A DNA stretch of 23,335 nt, taken from positions 1 through 23,335 of the forward strand of contig CAJUPT010000057.1 in assembly GCA_910588405.1 (NCBI GenBank), given 5' to 3'. Each line of letters starts with the position of its first letter. The first letter of the stretch is position 1. The translations under genes and the position numbers were made by a program. Of the stretch, positions 6,614 through 13,147 are shown piece by piece. The DNA is from an uncultured Lachnospiraceae bacterium (GTDB taxonomy: Bacteria; Bacillota; Clostridia; Lachnospirales; Lachnospiraceae). The notes beneath the pieces were generated by a model. That model worked only from the letters and a program-made list of their open reading frames with translations, made no database searches and had not been told where the DNA came from.

Positions 6614-8168
6614 GACTATGGCAAAGCTGGAGCTTTGCAATCTCTACGATCTGAACAAATTTCGTTTTTCCCGGGAGAAAAAGGTAAAAAAGAAAGCCCT
6701 GTTCCTTGCGTTCGGCTGGCTGATTGTACTGGCGATGATGTTTTTCTATATCGGCATGCTCTCTTACGCTTTTATTCAAATCGGCATAGGCGACGTGGTT
6801 CCCTCCTATTTAACTGCCATCGCCAGCCTGATTATTTTCTTCTTCGGCATTTTAAAAGCCGGAAATATTATTTTCAGAAAGAACGGCTATGACATCCTCT
6901 GCTCCCTGCCCGTTCCTCAGAATGCCATCGTGATCAGCCGTTTTCTCAGGCTATACACAGAAGAACTGGGGTTCGCGGCGGCAGCCATGGCGCCGGGGCT
7001 GATCGTATACGGATGGCTGCTCCGGCCCGGCATGTCATTTTACCTGGTGAGTATCCTGGGCATTTTACTGGTTCCTCTGATTCCCATGGCGCTGGCCGTT
7101 CTGATCGGCGCTCTGATCACGGCTGTTTCTTCCAGAACAAAGCATAAAAGCCTGGCGGCCACGATATTATCCATGATAGCCGTTCTGGCCATTACCGCCG
7201 GCTCATTCCTGCTCTCTTCCATGGGAAGCAGCATCACGCCTGAGATGCTTACGGAGCTGTCCGTGCTGGTAACGGGACTGCTGAACAGAATCTACCCGCC
7301 GTCCATCTGGATCGGCACGGCCATTGTCCAGGGAGACCTTCTGCAATGGGCGCTGTGCACCGGCGTTTTCCTGGCTGTTTCGGCTCTGATCCTCCTTCTG
7401 GTTTCCGTCCGCTTCCACTGGATCTGCCAGAACCTGTATGGTACTTTCGCGAAGCACAATTACCGGATGGAAAAGCTGCGGCGGCATTCCGTGATCAGCG
7501 CCCTGTGCCGCAGGGAATTTAAGCGGTATTTTTCCTCCAGCGTCTACGTGACCAACACCATCGTCGGCCCCCTGATGGGCACGGCGCTCTCGGCCGTCAT
7601 TCTGTTTTCCGGCACAGGGGAGATGCTGACAGGGCCGCTGGCCTCTGTTTTTGACAGCTACAGCCTGGCGCCTTTTGCCCTGGCAAGCATTTTCTGTACG
7701 ATGACCACCACGGCCACCTCTATTTCTCTGGAGGGGAAAAACTGGTGGATCGTAAAAAGTCTGCCGCTGTCCGCAAAAGCGATCATGGACGCCAAAATTT
7801 TAATGAACCTGCTTTTGATGCTGCCCTTTTATCTTGTGTCGGAGATACTGCTGATTCTGGCTTTAAAACCGGGCATTTTGGATATCCTCTGGCTGTTCCT
7901 GATTCCGGCGGTAATCATCCTGTTTTCCTGCGTGTACGGCCTGGCTGTCAACCTCCATTTCCCGGTAATGGACTGGGAAAACGAGGCCAGCGTGGTAAAA
8001 CAGAGCCTGTCCGCCACATTGGGCGGCATGGGCGGATTTATTCTATCGATCTTATGCATCGCAGCCATCGTATTGCTTCCCCGGGAATATGTGTGGATTT
8101 TCAAAATCGGGATTTGTATTCTTTTAACAGGGGCTGCGGGAATATTGTATCGGGAAATTTGTAAGTGA
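6600..8168 (+). CDS. ABC-2-type transporter permease
   Basis: 522-residue polytopic membrane protein with about 12 hydrophobic segments in two clusters (roughly residues 33-240 and 310-520), separated by a cytoplasmic stretch containing HNYRMEKLRRHSVISALCRREFKRYF. The basic N-terminus (KFRFSREKKVKKK) precedes the first span, as in EcsB/YtrC-like or putative ABC exporter permeases. The start ATG 6600 lies inside the end of the ATPase gene, with GGAGG about 9 nt upstream. There is no predicted extracellular enzymatic domain. With the preceding ATPase it should form an exporter of unknown substrate. Transcription ends before a GC-rich hairpin that begins right after the stop. Confidence 0.9.
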   Translation: MESIKTMAKLELCNLYDLNKFRFSREKKVKKKALFLAFGWLIVLAMMFFYIGMLSYAFIQIGIGDVVPSYLTAIASLIIFFFGILKAGNIIFRKNGYDILCSLPVPQNAIVISRFLRLYTEELGFAAAAMAPGLIVYGWLLRPGMSFYLVSILGILLVPLIPMALAVLIGALITAVSSRTKHKSLAATILSMIAVLAITAGSFLLSSMGSSITPEMLTELSVLVTGLLNRIYPPSIWIGTAIVQGDLLQWALCTGVFLAVSALILLLVSVRFHWICQNLYGTFAKHNYRMEKLRRHSVISALCRREFKRYFSSSVYVTNTIVGPLMGTALSAVILFSGTGEMLTGPLASVFDSYSLAPFALASIFCTMTTTATSISLEGKNWWIVKSLPLSAKAIMDAKILMNLLLMLPFYLVSEILLILALKPGILDILWLFLIPAVIILFSCVYGLAVNLHFPVMDWENEASVVKQSLSATLGGMGGFILSILCIAAIVLLPREYVWIFKIGICILLTGAAGILYREICK

Positions 8169-8355
8169 AATACCCCGCAGCAAGCTGCGGGGTATTCCAC
8201 CCTCGCGGCAGTCGCCAAATGCCCATGTAAACATGGTCACTTGGCTCGTTGCCCACGGGAATAAAATGATGCCGAATTGATAAAAAAATGTATGTATATG
8301 TAGCTCCTTATCGGTTATTATGCGGCCACTGTACATAAATGCGCCGCATAATAAC
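8169..8355. repeat. Structured intergenic element with three hairpins
   Basis: The space between the convergent permease and GNAT genes is almost filled by paired sequence. A perfect 12-bp stem AATACCCCGCAG/CTGCGGGGTATT (8169-8196, CAAG loop) comes first. Second is a 13-bp hairpin with one mismatch and a wobble (8214-8245), flanked by GGCA/TGCC (8207-8210, 8250-8253). Third is a perfect 13-bp stem GTTATTATGCGGC/GCCGCATAATAAC (8314-8326, 8343-8355). None has a good T tail, so simple termination does not explain them. I recall similar CCCCGCAG...CTGCGGGG modules at many loci in Lachnospiraceae. A dispersed REP-like element or a small structured RNA is possible. Confidence 0.6.
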
Positions 8356-8369
8356 TTTTCATTCAACGA

Positions 8370-8915
8370 TCACAGCTCTAATCTCATATAAATTAATTCC
8401 TGGTATCCGGCCGACCGGGAACAAAATCCCCTGGGATTCCTGCCGTATTCCACAAAGCCGGCCTGCTCATACATGGATACGGCCCGCTGATTTTCCGCTA
8501 CCACGTCCAGCTCCAGCTGCGTGTATCCCGCGGTTTTCGCGCATTCAATGCAGGCGTCTAACAACCCCCGCCCAATCCCCAGCCCCCAGAACCGGCGATC
8601 GATGCCGATGCCTAATTCTGCGCGATGCTTTACTTTATATTTCGCGCCCACGGCTTCGATTCCCGCAGTACCTGCCACAACGCCGTCAACCAGGGCTATG
8701 AGCTGAATCTCATTTTCACTCTCGGATCTTTCTTTCAGAAACTGCCCTTCCTGCTCTGCGTCCATACTGTTTTCATCCGGATAGGATAGCAGATAATCCG
8801 TCTGTTCATGGGTCAGGTTAAAGTTTTCAAACACGGCCTGCCCGTCGCTTTCCGTTCCGTTTCTCAGACAGCATTGTCTGCCGTCCTTTAATGTGATTAT
8901 TTTATCATACTTCAA
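8370..8915 (-). CDS. GNAT-family N-acetyltransferase
   Basis: 181-residue acetyltransferase. The acetyl-CoA-binding motif A is ELGIGIDRRFWGLGIGRGL (RxxGxG/A loop at about 108-116), and motif B includes NQRAVSMYEQAGFVEYGR, typical of RimJ/RimL-like or general GNAT enzymes acting on small amines or protein N-termini. The start is TTG 8915, with AAGGAG 7 nt upstream; no suitable ATG is nearby. It begins 15 nt after the methyltransferase relic and is probably the last gene of the leftward hydrolase-relic-GNAT unit. The acceptor substrate cannot be deduced. Confidence 0.93.
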   Translation of the reverse strand: MKYDKIITLKDGRQCCLRNGTESDGQAVFENFNLTHEQTDYLLSYPDENSMDAEQEGQFLKERSESENEIQLIALVDGVVAGTAGIEAVGAKYKVKHRAELGIGIDRRFWGLGIGRGLLDACIECAKTAGYTQLELDVVAENQRAVSMYEQAGFVEYGRNPRGFCSRSAGYQELIYMRLEL

Positions 8916-8930
8916 AATATGGCTCCTTTG

Positions 8931-9161
8931 TCATGATTCCAATCTTTTTATGCTCCTTGTCGCCTCAAAAGCCGGGATATTATGTATAAGTTTCCGGATC
9001 GTACATTCGGCGCCCAATGCCGCGAAAACCGGCATCTGCTGGCCGCCGCCGCTGGCTGCGGCTTCATATTCCTCATGGCTGATCGGCTGTCCCCATTCCC
9101 ATCCTTCTTCCCCCCAACGATCTATCGTCTTTGCATTGATTTGCGCATAGTCCATTTTCAA
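8931..9161 (-). pseudogene. Class I SAM methyltransferase reduced by in-frame deletions
   Basis: The 76-residue frame matches three separate pieces of one methyltransferase family. Residues 3-33 (MDYAQINAKTIDRWGEEGW..PISHEEYEAA) look like the usual N-terminus. Residues 36-53 (ASGGGQQMPVFAALGAECT) are SAM-binding motif I. The tail (IPAFEATRSIK) resembles the family C-terminus. The DNA between them is missing, yet the frame stays open. Full-length relatives have, from memory, about 250 residues. Such a fragment cannot hold a complete Rossmann fold, so it is probably a relic. Its TTG start (9161) overlaps the stop of the hydrolase gene by 4 nt, with GGAGG 7 nt upstream, so it may still be translated. 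Confidence 0.75.
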
Positions 9162-11245
9162 TAACCTTCCTCCACACGGACAATCAGCTTTGACCCATAA
9201 TTCCCGCCATGCCAGACCTGATTGCGCGCCACAACGGTCTTGGCGCTGTTGTAGCCCTCTTTCGTATTGCTGTTGGGAAAGACAAAATTTTTAGCGCCCG
9301 ACGTAACCGTCACCCGAATCCGGTGTCCCTTTTTAAAACAGTTGGAAATTTTTGTCGTCCGTATGCGCAGGCACACGATCTCATCCTTTTCCAGAGACTC
9401 TGCTTTCTCAAAGCCGTTTCTGTACCGGGCGCTTAAAATCCCGTCGGCCAGCTTTACGGAACGGCCGCTTTCATCCACATCTGTCACTCTTACGATAAAA
9501 TCCGTATCCGGCGCGTCGGAAGAGATGTACAGCTCTGCGGTCATATCTCCCGTAATCGTCAAATCCCTGTCCAGTATGTCCGATGTGTAGCAGAGAATAT
9601 CCTGCCGCTTCTCTTCCTCCGTATAATCCTCCGGCACCTCGATCTCATTCTCCGACATATCGATGATATGGACGGCAGGCGCCTTCGGGTCATACTCATA
9701 GGTATCCGCCAGCGCTTTCCCGGGCTTTTCAAACGCCAGACGGCCGTCACCTCCTGAACTGTTGGCCCGCCCCTCTCCGTCCAGATAAAGCTCCGTCACC
9801 TTCGTATCCGGCACCGGCCAGTTTTCCGCCGTTTTCCACCGTTCCTCGCCCACCGTATAATATTCCACGGGCGCAGTCCGGTCGATTCCGTTCTCGATTC
9901 CCTTCAAATAGCGCTCAAACCACCGGAAATACAGATGATCCAGATCAAAACGAAGCGCCTGGCTGCCGAAAGATACCCCGTGCAGGTCATACCGGCTGTT
10001 TCCGCTGTGCTGCCACGGGCCCAGCACCACTTTTCTCATGCCGGCCGGGAAATCGTGGACGAGCTCCAGCGCCTCCGTCGTCCCCATGCCATTGTCGTCA
10101 AACCAGCCGGACTGGATCAGCGCAGGGATTTTGGCCCCTTTGGAGCGCTCCTGCCAGTTGGAACGGCGCCAGAATTCATTATAATCGCTGTCTTCCAGCC
10201 ATTTTGTCAGGAAAGGAACCTCATAGCCCAGAGCTTTTTTCGGCAGCTCTGACAGCGGACGGATATTCAGTACTTCCTCCCAGTCGTCCCGCTCCATCAG
10301 CTCAGGACAAAATTTTTTCCGGGAGACGGCAAAGGCCCAGGCCAGCGTCCCCGATTCCATGGAACCGCCCCGGCGGGGCGAATCGACAAAAGGGCTGCCT
10401 GCGCAAACCACGCTGATCAGCGCCTTTAAATAGGGATTTCCGCTGGCTGCGGCCGCCCACTGAACATAACCCAGGTATGAACCGCCTACCATGCCGATCC
10501 TTTTGGAACACCAGTCCCTGGAGGCAATCCAGTTTAACGCATCGTCCCCGTCTTCCACCTCATACCAGTTGGGCATCCATTCCCCTTCGCTTTCATTCCG
10601 CCCTCTCACATCCTGAATCACGACGGCGTACCCTCTCTGTACATAGCGGTAATAGCTCTCACGGCCGTCCTCTTTTCCGTAGGGCGTCCGTACCAGAACG
10701 GCCGGAACCGGCTGCCCGGCATTTTTCGGCAGATAGATGTCCGTCGACAGTTTTATGCCGTCCCGCATGGGCACGTCAAAGCTTCCGGCATACTCCACCC
10801 CGTAAAGCCTCTCCTCAGGCCAGGTCTGCCGCCATATATTCAGAACCGTCCGGTCTTCAAACCCTTCCTTTACGAGAACAGTTACCATCTCTCTGGCCGG
10901 ACAGACGACGGCAATCAGCCGTCCCTGCTCCATCAGCTTATTGTTGGGGAATTTCACATCACGCTGCAGATAATTCCGGCCGTCATCGCTGGTATATCGC
11001 TGGCCGTCAAGGACAATCTCCCCTGTTCCTTTTAAGTTTTCTTCATATAATCCCGCTTTCTTCGCGATTGACAGAAAATCCATTTTTAAAAAGGATTGAT
11101 AAAACCGGTTGTCCTGTTCCGTGAGAATCTCCCATTCCCCCAGTTCTCCGGTAAAAACATCCAGCTTTCTCAAAAATGTCTGATCGGAATCAAACTTCAG
11201 TTTTCCGTAAAGGATGCCGGAAACGTAAAAATTAAATCGTTCCAT
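9158..11245 (-). CDS. CocE/NonD-family alpha/beta hydrolase (X-Pro dipeptidyl-peptidase S15 type)
   Basis: 695-residue serine hydrolase. The S15 core starts near residue 150 (FDVPMRDGIKLSTDIYLPK). The nucleophile is Ser256 in GGSYLGY, the acid Asp383 in SGWFDD, and the base His413 in LGPWQHSG, a complete triad. A C-terminal jelly-roll typical of CocE/X-Pro enzymes covers about 530-690 (DLTITGDMTAELYISSDAPDTDF). The first 150 residues form an extra N-terminal region that many family members lack and that I do not recognise. There is no signal peptide, so it is probably cytoplasmic. Family substrates include proline peptides, cocaine-like esters and beta-lactam acyl groups; this one is unknown. 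It lies upstream of the methyltransferase relic and GNAT gene in one leftward unit. Confidence 0.93.
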   Translation of the reverse strand: MERFNFYVSGILYGKLKFDSDQTFLRKLDVFTGELGEWEILTEQDNRFYQSFLKMDFLSIAKKAGLYEENLKGTGEIVLDGQRYTSDDGRNYLQRDVKFPNNKLMEQGRLIAVVCPAREMVTVLVKEGFEDRTVLNIWRQTWPEERLYGVEYAGSFDVPMRDGIKLSTDIYLPKNAGQPVPAVLVRTPYGKEDGRESYYRYVQRGYAVVIQDVRGRNESEGEWMPNWYEVEDGDDALNWIASRDWCSKRIGMVGGSYLGYVQWAAAASGNPYLKALISVVCAGSPFVDSPRRGGSMESGTLAWAFAVSRKKFCPELMERDDWEEVLNIRPLSELPKKALGYEVPFLTKWLEDSDYNEFWRRSNWQERSKGAKIPALIQSGWFDDNGMGTTEALELVHDFPAGMRKVVLGPWQHSGNSRYDLHGVSFGSQALRFDLDHLYFRWFERYLKGIENGIDRTAPVEYYTVGEERWKTAENWPVPDTKVTELYLDGEGRANSSGGDGRLAFEKPGKALADTYEYDPKAPAVHIIDMSENEIEVPEDYTEEEKRQDILCYTSDILDRDLTITGDMTAELYISSDAPDTDFIVRVTDVDESGRSVKLADGILSARYRNGFEKAESLEKDEIVCLRIRTTKISNCFKKGHRIRVTVTSGAKNFVFPNSNTKEGYNSAKTVVARNQVWHGGNYGSKLIVRVEEGY

Positions 11246-11296
11246 TCTTGCTTACCTCATTCTTTTCATGCCGCGCTTCCGGACAATTCTGGCTCA

Positions 11297-11695
11297 TCAG
11301 ACCCAATTTTCAATTACAAGTCCTTCAACCCGCTCAAATTCTCTTAAATTATTTGTTACAAGTATACAATTCCTCGCCTTTGCATGCCCGGCAATCAACA
11401 TATCCATAGTGCCAATCGACATCCCTTTTCTTTGCAAATATGCGCATATCTTCCCATATTCCACTGCCGCTGCCTGATCAAAGGACAGAATATCCATAAC
11501 AGCCAGAAATTTGGCAAGGGAAGTCCGGTTTTTTTCCGGATAACTGCTTTTTGATATGCCATGTTCCAGTTCAGCCAGCGTAATCGCAGAAATACAAAGC
11601 CCGCTTTGTAAATGTTCCCGCACTCTTTGAAAAACCTGCTCCGGCTTGTTCTTAATTGCGTAAATGCAGATGTTCGTATCTAACATATAGGTCAT
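11297..11695 (-). CDS. vapC: VapC-type PIN-domain toxin ribonuclease
   Basis: 132-residue PIN-domain protein. Acidic metal ligands are visible at Asp6 (MLDTN), Glu42 (LAELEHG) and Asp98 (TMDMLIAGHA), followed by VTNNLREF, the usual VapC C-terminal motif. VapC toxins cleave tRNA or rRNA when freed from the antitoxin. The start ATG 11695 overlaps the antitoxin stop in an ATGA arrangement, which strongly supports a toxin-antitoxin pair. A longer reading from 11746 would extend into the antitoxin gene and is rejected. It ends 51 nt before the hydrolase gene. Confidence 0.93.
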   Translation of the reverse strand: MTYMLDTNICIYAIKNKPEQVFQRVREHLQSGLCISAITLAELEHGISKSSYPEKNRTSLAKFLAVMDILSFDQAAAVEYGKICAYLQRKGMSIGTMDMLIAGHAKARNCILVTNNLREFERVEGLVIENWV

Positions 11696-11964
11696 AAATC
11701 TTCCCTCACTGTCAGATGCTCCTGCTCCCGGCCATCTACGAAGCAATCATCTGTAAAACCATTCACACCTTCCATAAAAACCTGAAAAGCGGCTTCCTTT
11801 GGCATCTCCGCCGTAATCTCAAAAGGGATACGCCGCTCCCGGCTTATTTTTTTTGCAAACAACGTAAAAGCGGTTGTTACGGATAAACCCATTTCGGAAC
11901 AAACCTTTTCTACACTTTTCTTTAACTCCGTATCCATACGAATATTTACCATGCTTTGTGCCAT
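11692..11964 (-). CDS. RelB/DinJ-family antitoxin
   Basis: 90-residue antitoxin. The ribbon-helix-helix N-terminus MAQSMVNIRMDTELKKSVEKVCSE and the following GLSVTTAFTLFAKKI are characteristic of RelB/DinJ proteins. The acidic C-terminus (about residues 60-90) should wrap the toxin. The start ATG 11964 has AAAGGAG 8 nt upstream. The stop overlaps the start of the vapC-like toxin gene. DinJ-type antitoxins classically pair with YafQ/RelE-fold toxins, so pairing with a PIN toxin is a module swap. The complex is expected to repress its own promoter just upstream. Confidence 0.92.
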   Translation of the reverse strand: MAQSMVNIRMDTELKKSVEKVCSEMGLSVTTAFTLFAKKISRERRIPFEITAEMPKEAAFQVFMEGVNGFTDDCFVDGREQEHLTVREDL

Positions 11965-11986
11965 AAAAATTGCTCCTTTTTTCATT

Positions 11987-12015
11987 ATCCTACCATATTG
12001 TATAGCGAGTATCAA
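11987..12015 (-). promoter_or_regulatory. Promoter of the toxin-antitoxin operon
   Basis: On the minus strand, -35 TTGATA (12010-12015), a 17-nt spacer and -10 TAGGAT (11987-11992), ending 22 nt before the antitoxin ATG. Confidence 0.6.
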
Positions 12016-12072
12016 GCGCTTTGCTTTACAAAAAAACATGTGACAGGTCAGCATCTTCTTTATATCAGAACG

Positions 12073-12717
12073 CTACACCACCTTCTTCACTTCCCTGTAT
12101 ATCAACAGCCCGTCTTTCTTCCCAAACCGCTTCAGCATATCCAGGTACAATACCTTCGGCGTGGATTTCACGAGAAGCATCTCCAGAATCGTGCCGATCT
12201 GCGCTATGTATTCCGTGTCCGCGAACAGGTTCCCCAGTTCTGCCTGCAGCCGCTTTCTCTCGTTATATTTCTGAACCGTGCTTTCCAGGCCGACGATTCT
12301 TTTTTTCTCCCGGATCAGACGGCTGCGCTCGCTGTTCTCGCCGGAAGAGACGATGCTCTGTTCGATATCCGGCTTCAGAACGATTTTTCTCGGTTCTTTC
12401 GCGCGCTTCCAGTAATCCTGCACTGCCCGGAACCCTTTATCCCTGCTGACCACCGACACATCGCCCTCATATCCGCTCCCGTAAATCTCCCCGATCCGGG
12501 ACGCGATGTAAAAGTCGAGGCCGTTCTTTCCCTGCTTCTGCAGCTTACACAAATCCAGCCTGCAGCCGGAGTTCAGAAGCTGTTCCATCCTCCCATTCTC
12601 AACCTGGGCACAGCCGGCGCTGTAAAAGATCGTGACCCGATCCTGTCCGGAAAGATACTCGCTGCCTGCCAGCCCGCTGTTCCCCACATTCTCAAAATCT
12701 ATCATAAAGTGAAGCAT
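12073..12717 (-). CDS. NYN/PIN7-like nuclease-domain protein
   Basis: 214-residue protein with a PIN-like fold signature. IDFENVG (Asp7, Asn10) leads the first strand, GKNGLDFYIASRIGEI carries Asp68, and VVSRDKGF carries Asp93, together an acidic triad of NYN/PIN-like RNases. A basic, probably helical C-terminal region (residues 130-214: RSRLIREKKR, YNERKRLQAEL) may bind nucleic acid or partners. The start ATG 12717 has a GAGGG site close upstream. It follows the small Xre regulator by 54 nt and is very likely co-transcribed. I do not recognise a named function; target RNA and role (defence, toxin or housekeeping decay) are open. Confidence 0.8.
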   Translation of the reverse strand: MLHFMIDFENVGNSGLAGSEYLSGQDRVTIFYSAGCAQVENGRMEQLLNSGCRLDLCKLQKQGKNGLDFYIASRIGEIYGSGYEGDVSVVSRDKGFRAVQDYWKRAKEPRKIVLKPDIEQSIVSSGENSERSRLIREKKRIVGLESTVQKYNERKRLQAELGNLFADTEYIAQIGTILEMLLVKSTPKVLYLDMLKRFGKKDGLLIYREVKKVV

Positions 12718-12771
12718 ACTTCCCTCTTTTCGCCGTCAGTGTGCTGTCTGCTCCATATCCTGCAAAACGCC

Positions 12772-12978
12772 CTAATTCTCCTCTCCGGCCTCCGGTTCCT
12801 CCCGTATCAGTTTTTCCATCCGCAGCTTATAGGCCATCAACCTTAACAGATACTCCGGCATGGCCCTGTTCCCCAGTTCCCAGTCCTGCAACGTCCTGTA
12901 GGGAATCCCGAAATATTCCGCGAACTCGCCCCGCTTCATTCCCGTGCTTAATCTCAGTTCGATCAGCTTGTCTTTCAT
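12772..12978 (-). CDS. Small Xre-family helix-turn-helix regulator
   Basis: 68-residue protein made almost only of a Cro/C1-type HTH. STGMKRGEFAEYFGIPYRTLQDWELGNRAMPEYLLRLMAYKL (about residues 11-52) is typical, with IPYRTLQDWE as recognition helix. A short charged tail follows. The start ATG 12978 has AGAGGA upstream. It is the first gene of a two-gene unit with the NYN/PIN-like nuclease. A 17-nt perfect palindrome lies at the promoter, so it probably represses its own operon. Confidence 0.92.
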   Translation of the reverse strand: MKDKLIELRLSTGMKRGEFAEYFGIPYRTLQDWELGNRAMPEYLLRLMAYKLRMEKLIREEPEAGEEN

Positions 12979-12990
12979 GTCGTCCTCTTA

Positions 12991-13039
12991 TATACGCATT
13001 GCGTATATTGATTATACGCTTTGTTTCTGATCTTTGCAA
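12991..13039 (-). promoter_or_regulatory. Promoter and palindromic operator of the Xre-nuclease operon
   Basis: On the minus strand, -35 TTGCAA (13034-13039), a 17-nt spacer and -10 TATAAT (13011-13016). The perfect palindrome TATACGCATTGCGTATA (12991-13007) covers the expected transcription start. An extra half-site TATACGC (13013-13019) overlaps the -10 box. This is the layout of an autorepressed operon bound by the small Xre protein. Confidence 0.75.
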
Positions 13040-13073
13040 TACAAAATTTCTTATTTCGCCAAAAAATATATAC

Positions 13074-13126
13074 AAAAAAATCCCCGCCGAAATCAATGCA
13101 TCCGCATTTGATTCCCGGCAGGGATT
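13074..13126 (-). terminator. Rho-independent terminator after the MttB-family gene
   Basis: On the minus strand a long stem (AATCCCTGCCGGGAATCAA with TTGATTTCGGCGGGGATT, one bulge and few mismatches) closes an 11-nt loop and is followed by seven T residues (13074-13080). It ends the leftward transporter-kinase-methyltransferase set. Confidence 0.92.
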
Positions 13127-13147
13127 ATCAAATCTGCCTGTCGTTTA

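Noticed and set aside
8169..8196. Ordinary rho-independent terminator after the ABC permease
   Set aside because: The stem is strong, but CCACCC rather than a T run follows; kept as part of a structured element instead.
8124..8366. Minus-strand open frame of 80 codons over the intergenic element
   Set aside because: It translates the palindromic element and part of the permease gene; composition follows the repeat, not a protein.
11956..12846. Plus-strand open frame of 296 codons
   Set aside because: It crosses antisense over the antitoxin start and the NYN/PIN-like gene and shows no protein family features.
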